Source: Strongylocentrotus purpuratus (taxonomy: Eukaryota; Echinodermata; Echinoidea; Camarodonta; Strongylocentrotidae). From it: 64,000 bases of DNA. Under the pieces are notes generated by a model that did no database searches, was not told the DNA's origin, and was given only the letters and a program-made list of their open reading frames with translations. Each line of letters begins with the position of its first letter. Position 1 is the stretch's first letter. Both the position numbers and the translations under genes were made by a program. The stretch is from positions 28,121,291 through 28,185,290 of the forward strand of contig NW_022145604.1 in the NCBI RefSeq assembly GCF_000002235.5, written 5' to 3'. Below, piece by piece: positions 55,407 to 63,245 of this stretch.

Positions 55407-58400
55407 AGTCAGAGGGTGCTCAAAATAGCCCAGTACAGTAAGGGTTAAAATGATTGTCATTGAGCTCATCAAGACTGGAAATGGGTAAGTTTGTAAAGCA
55501 ACTGTGTTGCACAAAAGCAATCTTTCCCTCAATCAATGCCTATTATTGTGTGCAAAATGCATTTGTAGGTGGCAAAGGAGTGACTCTGCGAAGAAGCATA
55601 TAAATCAACGCAATTGTTCAGCATCTTTGAAAAGATGAAGACAACTGGCTATACTTACATCACACAGGTTACCAGTGAAGCCTAGTTGACACTGGCAGGT
55701 GAATGTCCCCCATTGGTTGATACACCTTCCATCATTCTGACAGGGGGATGGTGACATCTCACATTCGTTGATCTCAGACTCACATTTTAATCCAGTGAAA
55801 CCATCCTTGCACACACATGTGTAACCACCGATTAGATTCTCACAGCCTACAGTATTTCCACTTGTGCATGGGTTTCTGCGACAGTAGTCTATTTGCCTGC
55901 TACAAGTTGTTCCCCGAAATCCTGGAGCACACGAGCAACTGCAATGTAGAAAGGAATAGACAATTAATAAAACTATCAAATTAGATTTAAATAGCTTATT
56001 AGAGCAAAGGCATCAGCAGTCGGTTGTTTATAGAAATGGGGGCCACTCCCAACAATTTATATGGAAGAGGTTAAATTTATGAAACATGTTCTACACTCAG
56101 CTATACGATGCTAAAAACCCTTGTTATATGTTTACATTACCGATATCTTGTGTTTAGGTTTTCACAAGATCCCCCGTTCTGACATGGGTTGGCATCACAA
56201 AACTTGTCTTCACTGCATGTATGGCCTGTGTATCCTGCTTCACAGTCACAGGAGAAAGAGTTGATTCCATCAATGCATGTTCCATGCTCACATGGCCTAT
56301 TTAAGAAGAGAAAAAATATGCAAGAGATTCAAATAAATGTAACAAAGTAACAAAGCAGCATGAAGAAGATGATTGATTATTGCTGCATGTAACGAAGAAG
56401 TAATTAATAATTAACTTTATTGATTGAGAGGAAACATGGGGATTATTTCATTTATATGAAAGTGCATATATCTGATTATGCTAACAATCATATATATATA
56501 TATATGAAATTATTGTACTCTTGCCTGACTGCACATGAGTGTATTTAACATTGCCTTGTACAAAATGTATATACATATTAAAAGCAGCACCACCCCCCTT
56601 CCCCCAAGGCTAGATAGGGTTAAAGAGAAGGTTGAGTTCTGGGGAGAGGTAACAAATAATTTGTGAGCGTTATCATTGTTATTATGATAGTGTGGAGGAT
56701 GTCAATCATGACCAGAACTCAACTTTATCTTTAACAAGAACACATTTGTGCCCTTACATAGAAACAAGTTATGTGAAACGAAAGCACATGTATGTAGGAT
56801 TATGTGAGAGTGTTCTGATAGTAGATTTAATAGATTATTGTCTGGAATAATGGATAAGCTTACTCGCTTGCACATTCGTCCTGATTGCCTTCACAGTGTA
56901 TTCCTTCAAACCCTGCAGCACAGTCACACCGATAGGACTGTAGATCCTTCACACAGGTACCTCCATTTAGACAGGGTGAAGTAGCACAGGGGTTGATCTC
57001 ATGCTCGCATAACAACCCTGTTGTTTAGAAAGCGGGAACAAGAGATGAAATGAATATCAAAATCCTACAAAATAGTACTTATTTGAAAGTATCCCAATGT
57101 GCTGAAAGTATATTGTGTGACACTCAATGATATGCTACATGTGCACACTAGAGCATAGACCTTAAAAATGGCATAAAGAACACAAATACGTCATTATTGT
57201 TATATCATTTTTTTCTTCTTCAATTAATATTAAAATTTATGCAAAATATATGCAAAAATACACATTTAAAATTGATAATCAAGTAAAGAAAGTTCTTGGA
57301 GATAAAAACAAAGTATGCAAGTTCTTTCTGTACCCTAAGAATAATATTACAAAAGAAGAAATATGTATTTATGAAATTCTTATATATTTCTTTGTTTTTT
57401 ACGCTAATTTTTTTTTTGCTGCTGTTTTAGAGTGTTATCTGAACCAAAAATCAGTTAGTATAGATGATCATTAAAACTTAAATCTCCACTAGTCAGCTTT
57501 GTCCATTAGATTAACATTATTTTCTACCTCTCTGATAAACTCAATACTAATTACAATCACCTTGATATGCTGGTGGGCACTGGCATTGAAATGTAAGAGA
57601 GTCTCCGCTACATGTAGCTCCATTGAGACAAGGGTCTTGGGCATCACAGACAGTCAACACCTCCTCACATCTCTCTCCAGAGTAACTTACATCGCACAGA
57701 CATCTGAAGGAAAGGGGTTCTTCTATGCAGGTTGCGTTTAGTCCACATGGATTGTCATCACACCAGCTTATATCCTGAGCACAGGTTTTCCCTTTAAAAA
57801 TAAAAAAGTACATGTACACACTTGTTGACATTACGGATAGTATCCCACAGCAAATCTGCCTGGAATTTGGTTTTGTGTTCATCTTTTAACTCAAAGTACA
57901 CTAAGATTCAGCAAGTGTCAAAATGAACTCAAATGAAAGGCTAGTTTACTTACCTGTGAATCCATCAGGACAGTGGCAGATGTAAGTTGTAGGTTGATCC
58001 TCACAAGTAGCTCCATTCCTACAAGGATCTGGCTGACAGAAGTTGACCTCTGTCTCACAGGTCTGTCCAATGTATCCCTCGGTACAGGTGCAGTCGAAGG
58101 CCAAGGTGGTATCATCAACAGCTGTACATGTGCCTCCATTTATGCAGGGCGAGTCACTGCATGCTGTCCTGACTTCATCACAGAACTGTCCAGCATAAGC
58201 CTTAGGACACGCACAGACTGCTCGTTTTCCAAGATCTTTGCAAGTGCCACCATTTTGGCAGTTCCAATCAGCACACAAGTCAATGTCATCGTCGCATATG
58301 AAGCCGTTGTATCCCGTTGTACATGAGCAGGTGAAACTGTTGATGCCATCAGTGCAATTACCATCGTTTAAGCAAGGACTGCTCTTACATTCATCAATGT

Positions 58401-61400
58401 TACTAGAACAATTCTCTCCTGTATATCCCTCTGCACAAATACATTTGTAACCAGCTGCGGAGAGCTCAGATATTACACAGGATGCACTGTTTTGACAAGG
58501 AGTATCAACACAGTAATCTATTTCATTTGAGCAGGTTTCACCATCAAATCCAAAAAGGCAAAAGCACTCAAAATGGCCTTGGCTACTCTTGCAGGTTGCG
58601 TTGTTTTTGCATGGTCTTGGATCACAATAGTCGATTTCGGTCTCGCAAACCGAGCCTGTTGAATGAACACATGTATTATTTTTATGTACAATTCATATAA
58701 TTAATACTGTACACCAATTATACAAAGATGATCTATCACTATATTTCATCACGAGCATCCTAACTGGATAACAACATACAAATGATGCATGCGATTGAGT
58801 TCATTATACAATTTATCCGCACTCAAGTGTAGCTGTATGCATCAATCCTTCAAAGCCATTCAGGTTTTTATGATAGGTGCATAAACAGCCTCAACAAGTG
58901 CATGGATCCTGTAATGAAGGAATGAAAACATGCATCATTTGTTTATACATGATACTCCCAGATCCTTGTTATTTGATGTAAAAAGAATTCATTTCAGGAT
59001 TTTTTTGTTCCTTGAACTATAGGTCAAATTTAAAAAAATGAATATGGCATGAAAATTCCTGCCAGTTATAACTATAAGAGATAATTAATAAAAACTTTAA
59101 AAAGATAAGTGTCCTGAAAAAAGTTACTAATGCTTCTGATTGACATACATTCACTAACTACACAGTGAATGAGCATTTCCCGAGCGTGGACATTTTGAAT
59201 AATTTCCCATTATTATGGAAATGCAGATAAAGTACCAAACATTAATCAGTTCTATTGAATATGGCAATGTGATCAATGTCCTAACCGTTTAAAAAATAAA
59301 TGCATCATTTTTTTTGTTTCTTATAAAACATTTTAAAAGCCTATTAAAATCAATCATTTCAAATTATGAGTCAAAATAATCGGTATGTCAAGATCATATC
59401 TTTAAATGTAATTTTTTATGAAGTTCAAGCCTGATTTTTGTCTCAATCAAAAGCATTGTCATAAAGGCCTGCTGTATAGTAGCCTCATCAGTTGAAGCTC
59501 CCTACCCGTATCATATTGTATTTCAAGTTTTAGGTCAAACGTATTTGGGGAAGCAAACAGTTCATGTTTATACCTGTATATCCTGGAGCACACATGCATG
59601 TAAACTGATTGACTTCATCCACACAAGACGCTCCATTGAGGCAGGGATCAGAGTCACATGGTAGAATCTGATCACCACACGTAGACCCTGTATATCCCAA
59701 TCCACAGATACATGTGAAGGAATTAATTCCATCAAGGCAGCTTGCATCGTGTTGGCACGGCTGGCTCTCACATTCATCAATATCTGTAAATATCAATGCA
59801 GAATGTAATGGAATTGGTAGATTGTATGATGTTAAAATGAAAACCTATGACTATTTTATTTAGTGCGCCAATCACCTAAAAAAAAAGTCAAAGCTAGAAT
59901 ATATGAAATAAGACTGATGAAAACTTTACTGCACATTAACTTAGCACTTATTCAGATGACAATGAATATAGAAGGCATGCATGGGCAATTACACAAGAAG
60001 TAACCTTCTATTAAAGCAAATTCGCTAATTTTCAAGTACGTTAAAAAATAGAGCACCGCCAGCATTGAGGTTCAGATAGTTTATGTATGTGCGGTGCATG
60101 AATGCACCACACGCTAGATGTACAGGGGTGTATCACTATTATCATAATACCACATGTACGTGCACTGCAGGTGACTGAAGATCCATTAGATTGAGGTCAC
60201 TCAAGTTGGTGTTTGGATAATCTTACTCCAAGGGGACCTTCCCTCTTGTGAAAATGAATTCCCTTTAACATTCAATATGCATTCATTGCTTAGAAGATGT
60301 TTTCAGGCAATCCTTACCAACACACATGGATGCATCAGTAGAACCTGTCTTCATTGTTGTAGTTTCACCAGGACATTGATGACATGTACTTCGCTGAGTT
60401 CCACTCTGATAAGTACCAAGCGGACATGGCATGCAAGGCACGAAGCCTGAAGGAGAGTACTCTCCAGCTGCACAAAACTCTGCACAATGTATACAAAAGG
60501 AACCACACAAAAATAATTTGGCTTGTATGAGTGAGAATGGTACATGCATATAAAAATCATGCCATTTCAAGCTTTCACCAGTGCATGGTTCTGGCACTTT
60601 ACACTAAGCAATAATAGTATATATGGCAAATACATAATCCCAGGGAAATGGGAGAACGCTGTTTACAAATGTTGTTAATACCATCTCAAATGTTACTCTT
60701 AAAATATTTAAGTAAGGAAACTAATGTTAGTAAAAACATTTTTTAAAAATGAATTATTAAAAAAAGAAAAAACTAGATGGAATTTTGACTGCGCGCAGTC
60801 GAAAATGATGCCTCCGCCATAGAGCAATTTAAACAAGTTTGGATTTTAAATCTCCAGTGGTTCTTGAGATATCATGATAACAATCTCAATGTATGGAATT
60901 TCATAAGTTGACCTCTGTGACCCTTGACCTTTGACCTACGTGCTCCAAAATCTAATCAGATTGTCTTCCTATGGTGATACACACTATCATTAAGTTTGAA
61001 GTTTAAATCTCCAGTGGTTCTTGAGATATGATATGGTGATACATACTATCATTAAGTTTGAAGTGAAAATTCTCCAGTGGTTCTTGAGATATCGCGATAA
61101 CGATCTCAATGTATGGAATTTCATAAGTTGACCTCTGTGACCCTTGACCTTTGACCTACGTGCTCCAAAATCTAATCAGATTGTCTTCCTGTGGTGATAC
61201 ACACTATCATTAAGTTTGAAGTTTAAATCTCCAGTGGTTCTTGAGATATTATGATAACAATCTCAATGTATGGAATTTCATAAGTTGACCTCTGTGACCC
61301 TTGACCTTTGACCTACGTGCTCCAAAATCTACTCAGATCGTCTTCCTATGGTGATACATACTATCCTTAAGTTTGAAGTTTTTACATCTCCAGTGGTTCT

Positions 61401-63245
61401 TGAGATATCATGATAACAATCTCAATGTATGGAATTTCATAAGTTGACCTCTATGACCCTTGACCTTTGACCTACGTGCTCCAAAATGTAATCAGATTGT
61501 TTTCCTATAGTGATACACACTATCACTAAGTTTGAAGTTTAAATCTCCAGTGGTTCTTGAGATATCATGATAACAATCTCAATGTATGGAATTTCATAAG
61601 TTGACCTCTGTGACCCTTGACCTTTGACATACGTGCTCCAAAATCTAATCAGATCGTCTTCCTATGGTGATACATACTATCCTTAAGTTTGAAGTTTAAA
61701 TCTCAAATGGTTCTTGAGATATCGCGCTAACAAACTCAATACAAGGAATTTCATAAGTTGACCTCTTTGACCTGTGACCTTTGACCTACGTACTCCAAAA
61801 TCTAATCAGATCATCTTCCTATGGTGATAAATACTATTCCCGAGTCTTAAGTTTAAATCTTAAATGGTTCTTGAGATATTGTGATAACGGTCAAACGGGA
61901 CGGACGTACGGACGGACAACCCGAAAACATGATGCCTCCGGCACCACCTTCGGTGGCGGAGGCATAAAAAGAATTATGCCTCTGCCTCAGACATATTATC
62001 GATCAAGTGTAATGCTTTTAATCTGGTATGACTGTTGGCTTATTGACCCTAAACCACCTAGAGAATGGTCGTTCATCTAAAGTTTGACCTTGGTCATAAT
62101 TAACCTATTTTCAAACTGGACCTGTGGCAGTCAGCCTGTGCCTTCAAGAGATGTACATATGGTTTGATTATGGTGGTTCCACCTCAAAGCTATAGAACGT
62201 GATTGTGAGTACAGCATGATTGTTCTAAGATTATCTAAAATAATATTTTCAGAAATTTAAAAAAACTAAGGCAGTGTTCTGTAAAAAAGCAAATGGCCCT
62301 ATAAAGCCAATGATACATCTACTTACCATTACATTTAAGAGATGAAGTAGAGCCTTTATTTAGAGTAGTCGTGCCAACAGGGCAGCTGGTACATTCTGTA
62401 GCAAAGAATTCCTCTTGATAGCTTCCTATCGGGCAATGGTTGCATGGTGCTAGACCGGTGAACGAACTATAACCAGGCTGGCAGATATCTTGATGTGAAA
62501 GGATGAAATGAGAAATGAGAAAATATATACCGGGGGGAGGGTATTATAAAAAATGTGTTCTAGACAAAAATGAGTTTGACAAATACTTGTACTAGCACCT
62601 TATTTTCTTGATCAAACCAAGCAACTCTTCTCCCACAAAGTGTACACAAAAATCTGATGAGGTGCATGTGCTAATTTGCCAGCATGAATCGGTATGCACA
62701 GTGAGTAGCGTACAACTAATTTTTGCAAATATTTTCCTATTTTATGTAGATTTAATACAACTGTTTGGTGAAAAATCTTTTGACTTATTCCTTTAAGCCC
62801 ATGTATAGTTTTTATCACTGGTTGCTGGTCTTTCTTAAAATAGCAAGGGACCTTACTTATAATAAGGAAGTGTTTATTTATAGTTCTTAAGTGAACATTA
62901 AACAATTTAGAATGAAAAATAATTTATATGAATCAATTTGAAAAGAAATATATCAGTAAAGACCCAAAGATTCCACTGATCCCTTTCAAATAATAAAGTG
63001 TAGTAAATCTATGCTTCGTAGTCAATGAATATTTTCCACTAAAATAGAGCATTTGCAATTACAAACTAAGTGAATTTTTGTACCTATGCACTGGGTCACA
63101 TTCTTTGATCCGACTCCAATAGTAGATTGTCCTTCCGGGCACTGATGACATGTGAACTCTCCATGTGTGTCTTGATAGGTCCCTACTTCACACAGCATAC
63201 ATTCCTGAGTTTCATTGCCATAGTAGGAACCCCTTCCACATGGTA
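34376..63245 (-). CDS. Gene 2 overview: SVEP1-like membrane protein with GCC2/3, EGF, pentraxin-like, TSP1 and Sushi modules (28 exons, 5' incomplete)
   Basis: Twenty-eight exons on the minus strand have AG/GT borders and consistent phases; coding length plus the carried base is exactly 1867 codons including TAA. Visible order: GCC2/GCC3-like modules x3 (residues 1-162), EGF x21 (163-969), pentraxin/LamG-like (970-1163), EGF x2 (1164-1242), TSP1 (1243-1299), Sushi (1300-1368), linker module with RKKR (1369-1515), GCC2/GCC3-like x4 (1516-1744), then a membrane helix and tail (1745-1866). The role is inferred to be extracellular adhesion or ligand binding at the plasma membrane. SVEP1/Polydom uses many of the same modules, including Sushi followed by a linker and GCC2, but it is secreted and ordered differently. 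The N-terminus and signal peptide are beyond the window, so further modules such as a VWA cannot be excluded. Confidence 0.88.
34986..35220. repeat. Tandem repeat with TCTCTCGTTAAAA units in the last gene 2 intron
   Basis: Three to four imperfect units of about 50-85 bp carry TCTGGTGGGGTAGCA, ACCCCAG and TTTCTCTCGTTAAAACTTT. Confidence 0.6.
35755..35960. repeat. Dispersed repeat tail (AATAAT...TATAGCGC...AAGCGCTTTACAG)
   Basis: An AAT run is followed by TTATATAGCGCTCAATACAT and CTAAGCGCTTTACAGATATA. Similar AAT-plus-AAAGCGCTTA ends occur at 39548-39595. This looks like the 3' end of a LINE or SINE family in reverse. Confidence 0.45.
36047..36185 (-). CDS. Gene 2 exon: juxtamembrane stretch and membrane helix
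   Basis: 139 bases, phase 1 to 2. It encodes [15 protein letters not shown], then a helix [20 protein letters not shown] followed by AAASCY and the stop-transfer KKKNNR. This anchors the protein as a single-pass type I membrane protein, unlike secreted SVEP1. Confidence 0.9.
36284..36668. mobile_element. TTAAAGA-ended MITE, long copy
   Basis: The left TTAAAGAGAAGGCTGAGTTC and the right inverse (GAACTCAACTTCATCTTTAA) make the arms. It shares ends with 56620-56734. The outer TTAA could itself be the target duplication. It is in the gene 2 intron 36186-37804. Confidence 0.55.
37805..37966 (-). CDS. Gene 2 exon: GCC2/GCC3 module 7
   Basis: 162 bases, phase 1-1, encoding [43 protein letters not shown] and ANCT. 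It is the last extracellular module before the membrane. Confidence 0.89.
38000..38752 (+). pseudogene. Non-LTR (LINE) reverse-transcriptase fragment
   Basis: One frame is open to 38458 with [31 protein letters not shown] and IDPAQFGNM, typical of CR1/L2-like RT fingers and palm. After a stop and a frame change, [19 protein letters not shown] (the PQGT-x-LGP motif) appears near 38600. There is no YADD box. The fragment is dead, truncated at both ends and antisense within a gene 2 intron. Confidence 0.78.
38766..38912. mobile_element. Right-arm fragment of the same TA foldback family
   Basis: It matches 14873-15018 almost throughout (GGATAAAACACTCTTTCATA, GCAATTTTCTAGGTGTAAAC, GACTCACACTG, then TA). 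The left arm is absent. It directly follows the LINE fragment ending near 38750. Confidence 0.65.
39008..39184 (-). CDS. Gene 2 exon: GCC2/GCC3 module 6
   Basis: 177 bases, phase 1-1, encoding [48 protein letters not shown] and DCL. Confidence 0.88.
39795..39968 (-). CDS. Gene 2 exon: GCC2/GCC3 module 5
   Basis: 174 bases, phase 1-1, encoding [42 protein letters not shown] and DCV. Confidence 0.89.
40467..40777 (+). mobile_element. tRNA-derived SINE, copy 2
   Basis: It has the same head (TTGTGGTCGAGTGGATATGT), body (TTTGGCAAGATATTAATCT, ACCTGGCAGG, TGAAATGCTA) and ATT-rich tail as copy 1. The B-box region is duplicated or degenerate (GATTCCGAGTC, AGTTCCCAGTC), so it is probably inactive. 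It is antisense in a gene 2 intron. Confidence 0.7.
41348..41521 (-). CDS. Gene 2 exon: GCC2/GCC3 module 4
   Basis: 174 bases, phase 1-1, encoding [46 protein letters not shown] and YCI. Confidence 0.87.
41986..42133. repeat. 148 bp near-perfect hairpin
   Basis: ATTCATCCATTTTTCACTTC at the left and its inverse at the right enclose matching GGGTCTTTA blocks and a central stem: ACATGTGTCTCAGAAAATTT faces its exact inverse across a loop of about 2-4 bases. It lies in the gene 2 intron between exons at 42671 and 41521. It could be a tiny MITE or a hairpin RNA source. Confidence 0.7.
42671..42847 (-). CDS. Gene 2 exon: linker module, part 3
   Basis: 177 bases, phase 1-1. It encodes [20 protein letters not shown], then [16 protein letters not shown] and [16 protein letters not shown]. 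The alternating strands and helix could complete a small alpha/beta fold begun before the RKKR. The last Cys residues lead into the next Cys-rich module. Confidence 0.82.
42906..43462. mobile_element. 557 bp TTAA element with CCCTAATAAGG ends
   Basis: TTAA flanks at 42902-42905 and 43463-43466, with perfect inverted ends CCCTAATAAGG. It is a separate family from the 965-984 bp elements but shares the CCC ends and a long internal C-run near one end. It starts 58 bases upstream of the acceptor of the gene 2 exon at 42847. Confidence 0.72.
43797..43893 (-). CDS. Gene 2 exon: linker module, part 2, with RKKR
   Basis: 97 bases, phase 0 to 1. It encodes [20 protein letters not shown], then [16 protein letters not shown] followed by Ala-Ser fits a furin/proprotein-convertase site. 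The start (AG just before GTC) keeps the frame and lies after a tctttctctgttgc tract; an earlier AG would give a stop. Confidence 0.78.
44317..44483 (-). CDS. Gene 2 exon: linker module, part 1
   Basis: 167 bases, phase 1 to 0. It encodes [34 protein letters not shown] and [14 protein letters not shown] do not recognise a named domain. It sits between Sushi and GCC2 modules, and SVEP1 also has an unassigned stretch between Sushi and GCC2. Confidence 0.8.
45211..45417 (-). CDS. Gene 2 exon: Sushi (CCP) module
   Basis: 207 bases, phase 1-1. It encodes [20 protein letters not shown], then [25 protein letters not shown] and LPACK. Cysteine spacing and the late Trp fit a Sushi/CCP domain, with a somewhat long third loop. 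Confidence 0.85.
45557..46100. repeat. Probable dispersed repeat starting AAAGGGGAAGTCTACCCTGA
   Basis: The stretch in the gene 2 intron after the TSP1 exon is of the kind seen widely in this type of genome (AAAGGGGAAGTCTACCC, AATCAAAGAAACAGGT). I judged this by familiarity only; no second copy is in the window. Open frames here are not credible. Confidence 0.3.
46508..46678 (-). CDS. Gene 2 exon: thrombospondin type 1 repeat
   Basis: 171 bases, phase 1-1. It encodes [19 protein letters not shown], then [15 protein letters not shown] and EPCNIQDCP. The WxxWxxW-SPCS-x-PCxGG-TR layout is diagnostic of TSP1 modules, which are often C-mannosylated on the Trp residues and bind glycans or ligands. 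Confidence 0.93.
46939..47175 (-). CDS. Gene 2 exon: EGF-like modules 22-23
   Basis: 237 bases, phase 1-1. It encodes [17 protein letters not shown], then [16 protein letters not shown] and FGEFCELEI. Confidence 0.9.
47627..47800 (-). CDS. Gene 2 exon: pentraxin/LamG-like module, part 3
   Basis: 174 bases, phase 1-1. It encodes [18 protein letters not shown], then [17 protein letters not shown] and SMCD. The NVW-S...S-E/D-x2-L...C...GNIxxW run is close to the C-terminal part of pentraxins, which favours pentraxin over laminin G. Confidence 0.84.
48287..48385. repeat. CTA (ACT) trinucleotide microsatellite
   Basis: About 33 units of ACT/CTA with single-base variants in a gene 2 intron. Confidence 0.85.
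48921..49117 (-). CDS. Gene 2 exon: pentraxin/LamG-like module, part 2
   Basis: 197 bases, phase 2 to 1. It encodes [18 protein letters not shown], then [10 protein letters not shown] and [11 protein letters not shown]. The D-x-W-H-H and VDG motifs are hallmarks of the fold. The exact pentraxin signature HxCxS/TWxS is not present. Confidence 0.85.
49304..49615. mobile_element. 312 bp MITE with CCAGGGGGGTG ends
   Basis: Inverted arms of about 60 bp start CCAGGGGGGTGTTTCATAAA and include CTGTTCGTAAA and ATGACTTTACGAACAACTTG. It is in the intron between the first two pentraxin-like exons of gene 2. The GTTTCATAAA block recalls the element at 14052. Confidence 0.68.
49672..49882 (-). CDS. Gene 2 exon: pentraxin/LamG-like module, part 1
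   Basis: 211 bases, phase 1 to 2. It encodes [20 protein letters not shown], then [10 protein letters not shown] and [13 protein letters not shown]. The LSLWVK strand is typical of the concanavalin-like jelly roll shared by pentraxins and laminin G. Two more exons complete it. Confidence 0.8.
50239..50372 (-). CDS. Gene 2 exon: EGF-like module 20 (end) and 21
   Basis: 134 bases, phase 2 to 1. It encodes [41 protein letters not shown]. This is the last EGF before the pentraxin-like module. Confidence 0.87.
50974..51094 (-). CDS. Gene 2 exon: EGF-like module 19 (end) and 20
   Basis: 121 bases, phase 1 to 2. It encodes [19 protein letters not shown], then [17 protein letters not shown] and AEGYW. 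Confidence 0.86.
52494..52638 (-). CDS. Gene 2 exon: EGF-like module 18 (end) and 19
   Basis: 145 bases, phase 0 to 1. It encodes [17 protein letters not shown], then [16 protein letters not shown] and ends TCTSG. The acceptor (AG before TGG) was chosen because a later AG at the same site would break the frame. Confidence 0.84.
52850..53175. other. GC-rich foreign-looking patch in a gene 2 intron
   Basis: This stretch is richer in G and C than the AT-rich introns around it, with CGGT and GGTACAAG words repeated. The open frame on the minus strand (113 codons) is Pro/Arg-rich without a recognisable domain. It may be an unidentified insertion. Confidence 0.35.
53347..53634 (-). CDS. Gene 2 exon: EGF-like modules 16, 17 and start of 18
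   Basis: 288 bases, phase 0-0. It encodes [17 protein letters not shown], then [15 protein letters not shown] and [17 protein letters not shown], ending CEDQ. Confidence 0.88.
54139..54391. mobile_element. Small element with TATCCCAGGAAAAGTTC ends
   Basis: A 17 bp perfect inverted end brackets 253 bp of AT-rich sequence in a gene 2 intron. Only the ends support it. Confidence 0.5.
54461..55444. mobile_element. 984 bp TTAA element, copy 2 (inverted relative to copy 1)
   Basis: TTAA flanks at 54457-54460 and 55445-55448. It has the same CCCTTACTGTACTG ends and the same internal blocks as copy 1 in reverse order (ATCGCGCCGCAACCGCTTGG near the left, CTAATTATACCATCTTGTTC near the right). A long G-run faces a long C-run near the right end. 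It is in the gene 2 intron between exons 55659 and 53634. Confidence 0.78.
55659..55938 (-). CDS. Gene 2 exon: EGF-like modules 13 (end), 14 and 15
   Basis: 280 bases, phase 2 to 0. It encodes [12 protein letters not shown], then [11 protein letters not shown] and [13 protein letters not shown], ending GFTGNLCD at a clean codon boundary. The phase 0 exit is unusual for an EGF exon but is matched by the next exon. Confidence 0.88.
56141..56296 (-). CDS. Gene 2 exon: EGF-like module 12 (end) and start of 13
   Basis: 156 bases, phase 2-2. It encodes [17 protein letters not shown] through GYTGHTC, then [17 protein letters not shown] up to NTRY. Confidence 0.88.
56620..56734. mobile_element. TTAAAGA-ended MITE, short copy
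   Basis: 115 bp with the same left arm and the inverse CCAGAACTCAACTTTATCTT at the right. It has lost or never had most of the interior seen in the long copy. Confidence 0.58.
56864..57017 (-). CDS. Gene 2 exon: EGF-like module 11 and start of 12
   Basis: 154 bases, phase 1 to 2. It encodes [16 protein letters not shown] through GFEGIHC, then EGNQDECAS. The intron falls between the first and second cysteines of EGF 12. Confidence 0.87.
57561..57791 (-). CDS. Gene 2 exon: EGF-like modules 9-10
   Basis: 231 bases, phase 1-1. [16 protein letters not shown] completes EGF 8 and opens EGF 9; [13 protein letters not shown] opens EGF 10, which ends in PPAYQG. Confidence 0.9.
57954..58655 (-). CDS. 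Gene 2 exon: EGF-like modules 3-8 (large exon)
   Basis: At 702 bases this is the largest exon of the gene; phase 1-1. It encodes six consecutive EGFs beginning with [45 protein letters not shown] and VNFCQPDPC, and ends PDGFTG. No stop interrupts 234 codons. Intron loss or retro-fusion of EGF exons could explain its size. Confidence 0.92.
58656..59573. other. Gene 2 intron: nothing recognised
   Basis: AT-rich; no exon-like Cys pattern in any frame and no inverted repeat seen. Confidence 0.5.
59574..59783 (-). CDS. Gene 2 exon: EGF-like modules 1-2
   Basis: 210 bases, phase 1-1. It starts [16 protein letters not shown] (calcium-binding type) and runs into [15 protein letters not shown], ending CAPGYTG. 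The final EGF cysteine is supplied by the next exon (GSVC). Confidence 0.9.
60318..60479 (-). CDS. Gene 2 exon: GCC2/GCC3 module 3
   Basis: 162 bases, phase 1-1, encoding [37 protein letters not shown] and MCV. The intron before it (60480-62326) holds a reversed HEL-A transposon. Confidence 0.86.
60773..61965 (-). mobile_element. HEL-A copy f, reversed, in a gene 2 intron
   Basis: On the minus strand it starts ATGCCTCCGCC after a T-run and ends with the palindrome and CATCTAG before a T-run. It has about seven monomers of 157 bp, close to copies a and d, so it is a recent relative of them. Confidence 0.72.
62327..62488 (-). CDS. Gene 2 exon: GCC2/GCC3 module 2
   Basis: 162 bases, phase 1-1, encoding [37 protein letters not shown] and LKCN. 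It has the same length and cysteine pattern as its two neighbours. Confidence 0.86.
63084..63245 (-). CDS. Gene 2 exon 1 (visible): GCC2/GCC3 Cys-rich module 1
   Basis: 162 bases, phase 1-1. It encodes [14 protein letters not shown], then CEVGTYQD and [10 protein letters not shown], ending in QCI. The C-x2-C and GTYQD motifs are typical of the ephrin-receptor-like GCC2/GCC3 family. It continues from an exon outside the window. Confidence 0.85.
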
